Origin: UBA12191 sp964422295
GTDB lineage: Bacteria > Planctomycetota > UBA8108 > UBA1146
Reading direction: 5' to 3'
Length of the DNA stretch: 64,000 bases
Assembly (NCBI GenBank): GCA_964422295.1
Contig: CAYRAM010000001.1
Coordinates: forward strand, 1-64,000
The position numbers were made by a program, and so were the translations under genes. The notes beneath the pieces were generated by a model. The model made no database searches. It was not told the DNA's origin and saw nothing but the letters and a program-made list of their open reading frames with translations. Below, piece after piece: positions 55,002 through 63,464 of the stretch. Numbering within the stretch: position 1 is the stretch's first letter; every line of letters starts with the position of its first letter.

Positions 55002-56498
55002 ATGAAGCATCTTCTCGATAAAATCCCCTTCATCAGACCAGAGATTTCCGGGAATGCCGAGAGTCAGGAAATCGACAATACGGCGTACTCCCCATCGGAG
55101 AGACAGCCATGGATCACCGGGGATCACGACAACTCGACGATCACCGAGCGGGTTTGTGGAATCCTCGAAGAGAAGCCCACTTTGGGGTGGGTCATGTACT
55201 TCTTGCTCTCCCTGTCAGTTCTCGGATTGTTGGGGGTTTTCGTTCCGTTCCTCATCTTCTGGGGAGTCGGAGTATGGGGTGTCAATAACCCGGTGGGTTG
55301 GGGATACGCCATCGTCAACTTCGTTTTCTGGGTTGGAATCGGTCACGCAGGAACATTGATTTCGGCGATTCTATTCCTGTTCCGGCAAAAGTGGAGAACC
55401 TCCATCAACAGGGCTGCGGAGGCGATGACGATCTTTGCGGTGATGTGTGCGGGCCTGTTTCCCGGAATCCACGTGGGTCGGGCATGGTTTGCCTATTGGA
55501 TGTTCCCGCTGCCAAATCAGATGGAGTTGTGGCCCAACTTCCGTAGCCCGCTGCTGTGGGACGTCTTCGCTGTTGGAACCTACTTCACCGTTTCCTTGCT
55601 CTTCTGGTACATGGGCATGATTCCAGATTTGGCAACGGTCAGAGACCGGGCGAAACACTGGCTGCGCAAGCTGGCCTACGGTGCTCTCTCATTGGGCTGG
55701 AGCGGATCCAATCGCCAGTGGCACGTCTACGAGCGCTCGTACCTGCTCTTGGCTGCATTGGCAACGCCGCTGGTGCTTTCTGTGCACTCGGTGGTGTCCT
55801 TTGATTTCGCGGTTTCGCAAGTTGCAGGTTGGCACACCACCATCTTCCCGCCTTACTTCGTTGCGGGAGCGATCTTTAGCGGATTTGCAATGGTGATGAC
55901 CCTGTTGGTCCCTGCGCGTCAGTTGTTCGGACTCAAGGAGATCATCACCCTGCGTCACCTCGAGAACATGAACAAGATCATCATGTTGACAGGCATGCTC
56001 GTGGGGTATGCCTACGCCCAGGAGTTCTTTATTGCCTGGTACGGTGGGGTAAAGGTTGAGAAATTTGCCTTCATGAACAGGGCCTTTGGACAGTACGCAT
56101 GGGCTTACTGGATCATGGTCTCGTGCAATGTGATTTCACCGCAGATCTTCTGGTTCAAGAAGGCGCGGACCAATTTGTGGATCATGTTCATCGTCAGCAT
56201 CTTCGTCAACATTGGCATGTGGTTCGAAAGATTTGTGATTACGGTCACGAGTCTCGCCAACGATTACACCCCATCTGCGTGGGACTACTACTCTCCCAAA
56301 CTTACCGACGTTGCCATCATGCTTGGGGCCTTTGGACTCTTCTTTACGATGTTTGCACTCTTCTGTCGTTTCCTGCCGTTCATTGCCATGAGCGAGGTCA
56401 AGGGAGTTCTGGCAGAGAGAGCCCATGCTGTTGCCGCGAAAAAACCTGCGGAGGATGACGGTACTGATCCGTCTCCGTCGCCGGCGGCGGGATCTTAG
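55002..56498 (+). CDS. actC: Alternative complex III subunit ActC (NrfD/PsrC-like)
   Basis: 498-residue polytopic membrane protein of the NrfD/PsrC family with about ten helices, thought to hold the quinol site. Recognisable stretches: WVGIGHAGTLISAILFL, the GIHVGRAWFAYWMFPLPNQM segment, WHVYERSYLLLAALATPLVL, HSVVSFDFAVSQVAGWHTTI and PPYFVAGAIFSG. It lies 3 bases after actB and is followed by actD. ActC and ActF are paralogous; ActC precedes ActD in known clusters. Confidence 0.93.
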   Translation: MKHLLDKIPFIRPEISGNAESQEIDNTAYSPSERQPWITGDHDNSTITERVCGILEEKPTLGWVMYFLLSLSVLGLLGVFVPFLIFWGVGVWGVNNPVGWGYAIVNFVFWVGIGHAGTLISAILFLFRQKWRTSINRAAEAMTIFAVMCAGLFPGIHVGRAWFAYWMFPLPNQMELWPNFRSPLLWDVFAVGTYFTVSLLFWYMGMIPDLATVRDRAKHWLRKLAYGALSLGWSGSNRQWHVYERSYLLLAALATPLVLSVHSVVSFDFAVSQVAGWHTTIFPPYFVAGAIFSGFAMVMTLLVPARQLFGLKEIITLRHLENMNKIIMLTGMLVGYAYAQEFFIAWYGGVKVEKFAFMNRAFGQYAWAYWIMVSCNVISPQIFWFKKARTNLWIMFIVSIFVNIGMWFERFVITVTSLANDYTPSAWDYYSPKLTDVAIMLGAFGLFFTMFALFCRFLPFIAMSEVKGVLAERAHAVAAKKPAEDDGTDPSPSPAAGS

Positions 56499-56507
56499 GA
56501 GGCGATG

Positions 56508-57098
56508 ATGAGTGATTCAAACAACACCGAGTCGGGGTTCGATACCATCACCGCTGAAGGGGCAGAGAACCCCAAGCCGGTTCTGATCCTTGCAGAGTTC
56601 GAAACTGCGGACGGTTTGATGGATGCCGCAGAGAAGGTTCGCGATGAAGGGTTCAAGCGCTGGGATTGCCACACCCCTTATCCGGTACACGGTCTCGATG
56701 GTGCCATGGGGATCCGTCCGACGATCCTGCCCTGGGTGGTTTTGGGTGGGGGCATGACCGGATTTATCGGCGGTCTGGCAATGCAGGGCTGGATGAACGG
56801 AATCGATTATCCGTTCCTGATCAGTGGCAAGCCCTTCTTCAGTGTTCCTGCCAGTATCCCTGTGGCTTTTGAGTTAACAATTCTGCTGAGTGCCTTTGGT
56901 GCTTTCGGCGGCATGTTGGCACTCAATGGTTTGCCAAAGTTTTTCAATCCACTTTTCAGAAGTGACCGTTTCCGTCGAGCCACGGCGGATCGATTTTTCA
57001 TCAGCATCGAAGCGCGCGATCGTCGTTTTGACGCCCCGGCCAATGCCCGATTCCTCAGGGGAATTGGTGCCAACGCCATCGAAGTGATCGAGGAGTAG
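56508..57098 (+). CDS. actD: Alternative complex III subunit ActD (DUF3341)
   Basis: 196 residues. An N-terminal soluble part (ILAEFETADGLMDAAEKVRD, FKRWDCHTPYPVHGLDGAMG) is the DUF3341 hallmark, followed by two membrane helices (about 75-95 and 122-145) and a C-terminal cytoplasmic tail with FFISIEARDRRFD. It is a structural membrane subunit of the complex. Two ATGs lie side by side (56505 and 56508) after AGGAGG; the second has the better spacing. Confidence 0.92.
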   Translation: MSDSNNTESGFDTITAEGAENPKPVLILAEFETADGLMDAAEKVRDEGFKRWDCHTPYPVHGLDGAMGIRPTILPWVVLGGGMTGFIGGLAMQGWMNGIDYPFLISGKPFFSVPASIPVAFELTILLSAFGAFGGMLALNGLPKFFNPLFRSDRFRRATADRFFISIEARDRRFDAPANARFLRGIGANAIEVIEE

Positions 57099-57102
57099 CC
57101 AA

Positions 57103-57858
57103 ATGACTCTGCCCAATAAGGACACTCAGGTTCCCGGCTGGATCATCGGTGCGATCATCCTGGTCAACATGTTCCTGCTGATCCCTCCGGTGCTGGTGGC
57201 GAAAGCACGTTTCAGCACATCTCGTGCGACCCGCATCCATGTTTTTGACGACATGGATAAACAGCAGAAGTATACGGCCCAATCGGCCAATGATCTCTTC
57301 AGGGATGGTCGAGCATCACGGCTTCCGGTTCCGGGAACGGTTGCCAGGGGGGAATTGAATCAGGATTCCCACTATCACTGGGGAACGGTCGACGGTGAGT
57401 GGGCCAACGCATTCCCTCCGCAAGTGGATGTGAATGCAGCACTTTTAGCCAGGGGCGAAGCACGATACGGAATCTACTGTACCCCTTGTCACGGGATCTC
57501 CGGGCATGGGGACGGAATGATTGCTCGCAGAACCGCAGTTTCAAACTATGGCGCATGGACGGTGACCGATCTTTCCTCGGAAAAGGGATTGGCCCATCCC
57601 ATCGGCGAACTCTTCAACATCATCGGCTATGGGATCAACACGATGCCCGGATACAAATCACAGATTCCCATCGAGGATCGCTGGGCCATCGTCGCCCACG
57701 TCAAGGCGATCCAATTCAGTCAGTCGAAGGATATTGCGGAAATCCCCGTCGGAGAAAGAGAACGTCTCGAATCACAAGCGATCGAAAAAGAACCTGGCAG
57801 CGAAGATTCCAATCCCACTGACGATGGCAGCGGGACCCAGCCCAGGCAGGGAAGGTGA
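57103..57858 (+). CDS. actE: Alternative complex III subunit ActE, monoheme cytochrome c
   Basis: 251 residues with one N-terminal membrane helix (GWIIGAIILVNMFLLIPPVLV, about 12-32) and one cytochrome c domain: CTPCH at 126-130, with a downstream TMPGYKSQI methionine as the likely sixth heme ligand. Known ActE proteins often carry a lipobox; here a transmembrane anchor replaces it. The C-terminus is charged. It is 4 bases after actD and overlaps actF by a few bases if that gene starts at the GTG 57855. Confidence 0.92.
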   Translation: MTLPNKDTQVPGWIIGAIILVNMFLLIPPVLVAKARFSTSRATRIHVFDDMDKQQKYTAQSANDLFRDGRASRLPVPGTVARGELNQDSHYHWGTVDGEWANAFPPQVDVNAALLARGEARYGIYCTPCHGISGHGDGMIARRTAVSNYGAWTVTDLSSEKGLAHPIGELFNIIGYGINTMPGYKSQIPIEDRWAIVAHVKAIQFSQSKDIAEIPVGERERLESQAIEKEPGSEDSNPTDDGSGTQPRQGR

Positions 57859-57863
57859 GCGAT

Positions 57864-59243
57864 ATGGGACACAAGCACACCATCGATCTGAGCACGGAGA
57901 ATCGCAGCATGGGCGGACTCTCGGGTCAACTCATCGGATTCGGAGCAGTCCTGCTCGTCATCGGCCTTGTTGGATCTCTTCTCATGGGCAATCTCGAAGG
58001 TGCATTCGATCACGATGTGGCTGATGGCCACACTGCCACGAATCAAGGTGCCGCAGGGCACACTGCAGAAGATAAAGGTGCAGAGGACGAAGGTGCAGGG
58101 GATTCGCACGGCGAGTCCCATGCAGAACACGCCGGTGGACACCACGAGGTTCACGGATACATCTCGAAGTGGAGTATTTGGCATCCTTATTTGGTTGCAG
58201 CGAGTTGGCTCCTGGCGATCTGTCTCGGGGCGATGTTCTTCGTACTGATTCACCATGCCACCATGGCCGCATGGAGCACCGTCGTTCGCAGAATTGCAGA
58301 AGCGGTATCGAGAAACTTCCTGCTGATGGCACTGCTGTTTACGCCACTCTTCCTGCCGGGTCAGATGGACCAATTGTACAAGTGGATCCACCCCGATCCC
58401 GGTGACTCCATCATCGAAATCAAGGAAGCCTACCTGAACTACGACTTCTTTCTGATCCGCATGGCGGCCTACTTTTTGATTTGGATCGGGATTTCCTGGT
58501 GGTATCACAAGAACTCAGTCAAGCAGGATGAAGATGGTGATCTGAAGAGAACCAGTCGCATGGCCCAATTCAGCCCTGTGGGGTTGATCCTGTTTGCCCT
58601 CAGTATCACTTTTGCCGCCTACGATCTGTTGATGAGCCTGGATGCCCACTGGTTCAGCACCATCTTCGGGGTCTACATCTTTGGCGGGAGTGTGGTCTCC
58701 TTCCATGCATTCTTGGCTCTGGTCGTGATCTGGTTGCAGGCGAATGGCCGATTGACCCGGGCTGTCAGTGACGAGCACATGCAAGACATCGGAAAAATGA
58801 TGTTCGCATTTACCGTCTTTTGGGCCTACATCGCATTCAGTCAGTACATGCTCTATTGGTATGCCAATATCCCGGAGGAGACCGCTTGGTTCTTGCGCCG
58901 GCAGGAGAACTTCCTGTGGGGATCGTGGGGTTGGCTGCTGATCATCGGACGATTCTTCGTTCCGTTCCTCTTCATCATGTCGAAACACATCAAGCGGAAT
59001 CGTGTAACCCTGGCTATGGCGGCCGTCTGGATGCTGATCATGCAGTGGGCCGACATGTACTACCTAGTGATGCCACAGATTAACGGGGGCGAAGAGTTCC
59101 CGTTCACCATGTTGGATGTGACGATTCCAATTGGATTCCTCGGACTGTTCCTGATCGGTCTGGCCTTGTCCCTGAGGGGGCATTCGCTGATCGCCGAAAA
59201 GGACCCACGAATGCCGGAATCACTGGCATTCGAGAATGCCTAG
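57864..59243 (+). CDS. actF: Alternative complex III subunit ActF (NrfD-like)
   Basis: 459 residues from ATG 57864 (a GTG at 57855 would add 3). About ten membrane helices; the second quinol-type subunit of the complex. After the first helix comes an insert of about 45 residues rich in His, Gly, Glu and Asp (about 45-95, DSHGESHAEHAGGHHEVHG) before the second helix. Family segments include AAYFLIWIGISWWYHKNS, SLDAHWFSTIFGVYIFGG, ENFLWGSWGWLLIIGRFFVP and MQWADMYYLVMP. The insert is likely variable between species. Confidence 0.92.
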   Translation: MGHKHTIDLSTENRSMGGLSGQLIGFGAVLLVIGLVGSLLMGNLEGAFDHDVADGHTATNQGAAGHTAEDKGAEDEGAGDSHGESHAEHAGGHHEVHGYISKWSIWHPYLVAASWLLAICLGAMFFVLIHHATMAAWSTVVRRIAEAVSRNFLLMALLFTPLFLPGQMDQLYKWIHPDPGDSIIEIKEAYLNYDFFLIRMAAYFLIWIGISWWYHKNSVKQDEDGDLKRTSRMAQFSPVGLILFALSITFAAYDLLMSLDAHWFSTIFGVYIFGGSVVSFHAFLALVVIWLQANGRLTRAVSDEHMQDIGKMMFAFTVFWAYIAFSQYMLYWYANIPEETAWFLRRQENFLWGSWGWLLIIGRFFVPFLFIMSKHIKRNRVTLAMAAVWMLIMQWADMYYLVMPQINGGEEFPFTMLDVTIPIGFLGLFLIGLALSLRGHSLIAEKDPRMPESLAFENA

Positions 59244-59256
59244 AAGGAGGTCCCCG

Positions 59257-59592
59257 ATGAGTGATTCTCACGACCAGGACCCTGACTTTGAAAACCTGGA
59301 AGGCGCAGGGGATGACCCCAGTGCCGTTCCGACGTGGTATGGCGGGATTGTATTCACGATTTTGTTTGTGGTTTCGGCTTTCCTGCTGGCCTTTCTCACC
59401 GGCGTCGAAGAGGAAGCGGTCCTCGATGAACGCATCCGCTACAAAAGCCGTGAATTGGAAGAAGTACAGAGTATTCAGAGTTCACAAATCAACGGCTACA
59501 CCTGGACCGACAGGGACAATAACCGGGTCTCGGTTCCACTGGAGCAGGGAAAGAATGAAGTTTTGAGACTGTACGGAAATCAGGGGGATTGA
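59257..59592 (+). CDS. Small single-span membrane protein of the act-cox cluster
   Basis: 111 residues from ATG 59257, which follows AAGGAGG. An acidic N-terminus is followed by one helix (GGIVFTILFVVSAFLLAFLTG, about 28-48) and a soluble tail ending INGYTWTDRDNNRVSVPLEQ. A similar Y-x-W-x-D...V-x-V/I-P ending occurs in small proteins next to SCO and cytochrome oxidase genes in other phyla. It sits where small Act or oxidase-assembly subunits usually occur and overlaps the SCO gene region closely. Function unknown; ActG-like by position only. Confidence 0.75.
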   Translation: MSDSHDQDPDFENLEGAGDDPSAVPTWYGGIVFTILFVVSAFLLAFLTGVEEEAVLDERIRYKSRELEEVQSIQSSQINGYTWTDRDNNRVSVPLEQGKNEVLRLYGNQGD

Positions 59593-59597
59593 CGGGC

Positions 59598-60596
59598 ATG
59601 TCGGGCATGATTCAGAAACTCTGGTTTAAGGAAGCTCTGCACCTGCATGGTGAACTCCGTGGAGTTCGATCTCAGATGCCGACCTGTCTTTCTCTGTGGT
59701 GCCTGAGTCTGCTCGCTGCAACCTTGATGACGTCTCCAGGGGTGTTCGCTCAGGCTCCTTCCGTGGGGCCGGGCGAACTCTACAATCAAGAGAATGATCC
59801 GATTCTGAAATCCATCGAAGGGATCACGATCCACGATCGCCTTGGAAGTACGGTTCCGCTGGATCAAGAGGTTCGCCAGAGTGATGGAGACCTTGTCCCC
59901 CTGAAATCGGTTCTCGATTCCGGTTTGCCTGTCATCTTCAATCCGATCTATTTCAGTTGTCCGATGCTCTGTAATCTCGTGGTCGAAAACCTGATCAAAT
60001 CGATGGCGGAGTGCGATCTCGTCCTTGGGAAGGATTACGAGATCGTAACGATGAGCATCGATCCCAGAGACGAAGCACTCGATGCACGTAACAGGAAACG
60101 TGCTCTCCTGGAAGTTTTCCGCGAAGAGGCGACATTGACGGGAGTCTCCACAGAAACTGCGGAGGCCGGTTGGCATTTCCTTACCGGAGATGAAAAGCAA
60201 CTTCGTCCCATCGCCGACAGTGTTGGCTTCGATTACGAATGGAATACTTACACCGAGGAATACGCCCACGGGGCCGGAGCCTTCATTCTTTCGCCTGAAG
60301 GAGTGTTGACCCGAACTCTGCTTGGGATCGAGTTTGATCCACAGACACTGCGACTGGCTTTGGTCGAGGCCTCCAACAGCAAGGTAGGGACCTGGGCTGA
60401 TGCGTTTATTCTGACCTGTTTTGTTTACGATCCAGGCGAAGGCCGGTACACCCCCAAGGCACTTCTCGTGATGCGTTTGGGTGGGTTGGTTACGGTGATC
60501 GGTCTCGGAGGGTTCTTGCTGGCCCTTCGACGGAGAGATCGACAAAACTCTCGTTCAGACGAAGACCCCATGGACTCTCAGAGAGAGCAGGAATAA
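59598..60596 (+). CDS. SCO1/SenC/PrrC family copper chaperone
   Basis: Copper carrier for the CuA centre of the oxidase. 332 residues from ATG 59598. An N-terminal hydrophobic segment (about 31-51, ending VFA) is a signal peptide; a thioredoxin-like domain has CPMLC (C121, C125) and the distal copper-ligand histidine H224 (EEYAHGAGAF); a C-terminal membrane helix (about 295-313) anchors it. The C-terminal anchor is a variant of the usual N-terminal one. It directly precedes coxB, its likely client, with 2 bases between. Confidence 0.92.
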   Translation: MSGMIQKLWFKEALHLHGELRGVRSQMPTCLSLWCLSLLAATLMTSPGVFAQAPSVGPGELYNQENDPILKSIEGITIHDRLGSTVPLDQEVRQSDGDLVPLKSVLDSGLPVIFNPIYFSCPMLCNLVVENLIKSMAECDLVLGKDYEIVTMSIDPRDEALDARNRKRALLEVFREEATLTGVSTETAEAGWHFLTGDEKQLRPIADSVGFDYEWNTYTEEYAHGAGAFILSPEGVLTRTLLGIEFDPQTLRLALVEASNSKVGTWADAFILTCFVYDPGEGRYTPKALLVMRLGGLVTVIGLGGFLLALRRRDRQNSRSDEDPMDSQREQE

Positions 60597-60598
60597 CG

Positions 60599-61696
60599 AT
60601 GCAATTGCTGACCTCGCTGACTTCACATACGGCGCACCTTGCGACCCAGACCGGACCCAGTTTCTGGCTTCCGGCTCCGGTTTCCAACTTTGCGGATACC
60701 GTCGACGGAGATTTTTACTTCGTGTATTGGGTTTCGATCTTCTTTCTGGTGTTGATCACGGCTTTGTTGGTGATCTTCATGGTGAAATTCAAAGCGCCGG
60801 AGGGGCAGAAAGCGACCAGTCAGAATGATCACAATCTGATCTTGGAGATCGCTTGGACCGGAATCCCGGTGATTTTGTCGATCATGATGTTTTGGTACGG
60901 CTACAAGGGTTACGTGGCGATGGATACCGCCCCTTCCAATGCCATGACAATCACGGCGCAGGCGTCTACTTGGCGTTGGGAGTTTACCTACCCTTCCAAC
61001 GGTGCTTCCGTCTCGGGAGCATCGGAGGATTTCAATGAGATCCGAATGGGACTCCGCGATGGCTCCATGACTCTTGAAGCAGCGGCAGAGCGGGAATCGA
61101 AGGTCTTGGAGAAGGCAGGCCTTCATGTTCCGGTCAATACTCCTGTGAGAGTCCAGGTGCTGTCGACCGATGTCCTTCATGCGTTGTTTATCCCCGATTT
61201 CCGCGTCAAGAAGGACTGTGTGCCCGGTCGGATCGGTGAGTTGTGGTTCACGGCCACGGAGCCGGGGATTTACGATCTGTATTGCGCAGAGTACTGCGGT
61301 CAGGGGCACTCGTTGATGCACAGCAAGGTGGTCGTCCACGAAAATCAGGACAGTTTCGAAGAGTGGCTTGCGGTTGCCGGTTCCTACGACGAGACCCTTC
61401 CCTTTACAGAATTGGGCGAAATCGTTTGGAAGAAAAAAGGCTGCATACAGTGCCACAGTCTCGATGGCAGCAAAAAGGTCGGGCCGAGCTGGTTGGGGGC
61501 ATTCGGGTCCGAACGTCAGTACACAGAAGACGGAGTCGTTGGATCGACGGTGATGAATGATGAATACATCAGGGAGTCGATTCTTGATCCGATGAGGAAG
61601 ATTGCTGATGGTTATCCGGCTCAAATGGGGGTCCAGAACTTGAAGGAAAAAGAGATCCTCTGGGTCACCGAGTTCATCAAGAGCCTCGGCAAGTAA
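60599..61696 (+). CDS. coxB: Cytochrome c oxidase subunit II with fused cytochrome c (caa3 type)
   Basis: 365 residues: two membrane helices (about 40-62 and 83-103), a cupredoxin domain with CuA ligands H194, C229, E231 (backbone), C233, H237 and M240, and a C-terminal cytochrome c domain with CIQCH (C282-H286) and a methionine near the end (YPAQMG). A longer loop (about 134-175) is inserted in the cupredoxin domain. Electrons enter directly from alternative complex III or cytochrome c. It lies between the SCO gene and coxA. Confidence 0.95.
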   Translation: MQLLTSLTSHTAHLATQTGPSFWLPAPVSNFADTVDGDFYFVYWVSIFFLVLITALLVIFMVKFKAPEGQKATSQNDHNLILEIAWTGIPVILSIMMFWYGYKGYVAMDTAPSNAMTITAQASTWRWEFTYPSNGASVSGASEDFNEIRMGLRDGSMTLEAAAERESKVLEKAGLHVPVNTPVRVQVLSTDVLHALFIPDFRVKKDCVPGRIGELWFTATEPGIYDLYCAEYCGQGHSLMHSKVVVHENQDSFEEWLAVAGSYDETLPFTELGEIVWKKKGCIQCHSLDGSKKVGPSWLGAFGSERQYTEDGVVGSTVMNDEYIRESILDPMRKIADGYPAQMGVQNLKEKEILWVTEFIKSLGK

Positions 61697-61710
61697 GGAG
61701 CAATACCGAT

Positions 61711-63450
61711 ATGAATCCCAATGAACCGAACTCCGCGGGTTCTGATGCGTCTGCTGCAGAGGCAGCGACCACAGCCCCTGCCACGGTCGAGGCGGGACCC
61801 AGTTTCCTGACAGTCACCAAGACCTTTTCATCCTGGGCTCTCACCCTGGATCACAAGCGCATAGGACTCATGTACCTGGTGGGTGTGCTGGGCATGTTCT
61901 TGATCGGTGGGGTTTTTGCCCTCTTGGTGCGAACGGAACTGTTTTCGCCGATTCCATTGCTCACTCCGCTGTTTGCCGCTGAACCCGGTGCACAGGCGGA
62001 TCTCTATAACCAATGGTTTACCACCCATGGTGCCATCATGGTGTTCCTGGTGATCATTCCGGGAGTTCCTGCAGCATTGGGGAATTTCGTCCTGCCACTT
62101 TTGTTGGGGGCGAAGGACGTGGCATTTCCGAGATTGAACCTGGGCTCCTTCTACCTGTGGGTCACAGGTGCGATTTTCTTTCTCTATGTGCTCTTCAGTG
62201 GTGGAATCGATACGGGCTGGACATTCTACACGCCGTACTCGACCAAATTTTCTTCCACTGCAGTGATCCCTGCGGTCGTCGGAGTCTTCATTTTGGGATT
62301 CTCCAGCATCTTTACGGGGCTCAATTTCATCGTGACGATTCACAAGATGCGTCCCAAGGGGATGACTTGGTTCAACATGCCGCTCTTTCTTTGGGGAACT
62401 TATTCAACGGCCGTGATCCAGGTTTTGGCGACACCAGTTCTGGGGATCACGCTGCTGCTGTTGATCCTGGAAAAGACACTCGGAATCGGAATCTTCAATC
62501 CGGAAAACGGCGGGGACCCTGTCCTTTACCAGCACTTCTTTTGGTTCTACAGCCATCCGGCGGTGTACATCATGATCATCCCTGCCATGGGTGTGATCAG
62601 TGAGATTATCTCTGTGCATAGCCACAAGAGAATCTTCGGATACCGTTACATCGCATATTCTTCGGTGGCGATTGCCATCTTTTCCTTCATCGTCTGGGGC
62701 CACCACATGTTTACCAGTGGCCAATCGACAGCGATGAACATCATCTTCAGTGGAATCACCTTCTCGGTGGGAATCCCCTCTGCGATCAAGGTTTTCAACT
62801 GGATTGCGACGATGTACAAGGGGTCGCTGACCCTCAACACGGCGATGCTTTATGGCATCTCCTTCATATTCCTGTTCACCATCGGAGGGCTGACCGGTCT
62901 CTTTCTGGGGGTCCTCAGCATCGATACACACCTTCACGATACGTATTTTGTGGTCGCCCATTTCCACTATGTGATGATGGGAAGCGGCCTGATTGCTTTC
63001 GTCGGTGGATTGCACCACTGGTGGCCGAAGATGACCGGAAAGATGTTCAGTGAGTTTTGGGGACGTATCGCCTGCACTTTGATCTTCATCGGTTTCAATT
63101 TGACTTTCATACCGCAGTTCGTCATGGGTTCACTGGGGATGCCAAGGCGCTACTACACCTACCAAGACAAGTTTGAGTTCTACCACCAACTTTCGACCAT
63201 TGGCTCATATGTGATGGCGATCGGCTTCTTCATGACGGCGTTCTATCTGGTGCAATCTTTGGCCTCAGGCAAGAAGGCGCCGAGGAACCCGTGGGGCGGC
63301 AACAGCCTTGAGTGGCATACGCCTTCTCCGCCGCCGTTGGAAAATTTCCACGGTGTGCCTTCTGCGACTGACCCCTACAAGTTAGATCATTTGGACTACG
63401 ATCCCGTGACCGGGAACTACTCGAGCCGAACCTCCGCAGGGACGGCCTGA
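61711..63450 (+). CDS. coxA: Cytochrome c oxidase subunit I
   Basis: 579 residues, about 12 helices. Heme ligands H106 (THGAIM), H417 and H419 (AHFHYVMMG); CuB ligands H282 (YSHPAVY, cross-linked Tyr286) and H331-H332 (WGHHMF). The glutamate of the D-channel in A1 oxidases (HPEVY) is Ala284, but a Tyr280-Ser281 pair precedes the histidine, the mark of A2-type oxidases such as those of Rhodothermus and Thermus. So it is a caa3-type A2 enzyme. A ribosome site (AAGGAG) precedes the ATG. Confidence 0.96.
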   Translation: MNPNEPNSAGSDASAAEAATTAPATVEAGPSFLTVTKTFSSWALTLDHKRIGLMYLVGVLGMFLIGGVFALLVRTELFSPIPLLTPLFAAEPGAQADLYNQWFTTHGAIMVFLVIIPGVPAALGNFVLPLLLGAKDVAFPRLNLGSFYLWVTGAIFFLYVLFSGGIDTGWTFYTPYSTKFSSTAVIPAVVGVFILGFSSIFTGLNFIVTIHKMRPKGMTWFNMPLFLWGTYSTAVIQVLATPVLGITLLLLILEKTLGIGIFNPENGGDPVLYQHFFWFYSHPAVYIMIIPAMGVISEIISVHSHKRIFGYRYIAYSSVAIAIFSFIVWGHHMFTSGQSTAMNIIFSGITFSVGIPSAIKVFNWIATMYKGSLTLNTAMLYGISFIFLFTIGGLTGLFLGVLSIDTHLHDTYFVVAHFHYVMMGSGLIAFVGGLHHWWPKMTGKMFSEFWGRIACTLIFIGFNLTFIPQFVMGSLGMPRRYYTYQDKFEFYHQLSTIGSYVMAIGFFMTAFYLVQSLASGKKAPRNPWGGNSLEWHTPSPPPLENFHGVPSATDPYKLDHLDYDPVTGNYSSRTSAGTA

Positions 63451-63464
63451 AGATGGGAGATGGG

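Noticed and set aside
54258..55127. 289-codon minus-strand open frame over actB/actC
   Set aside because: Antisense to the conserved ferredoxin part of actB; no family features.
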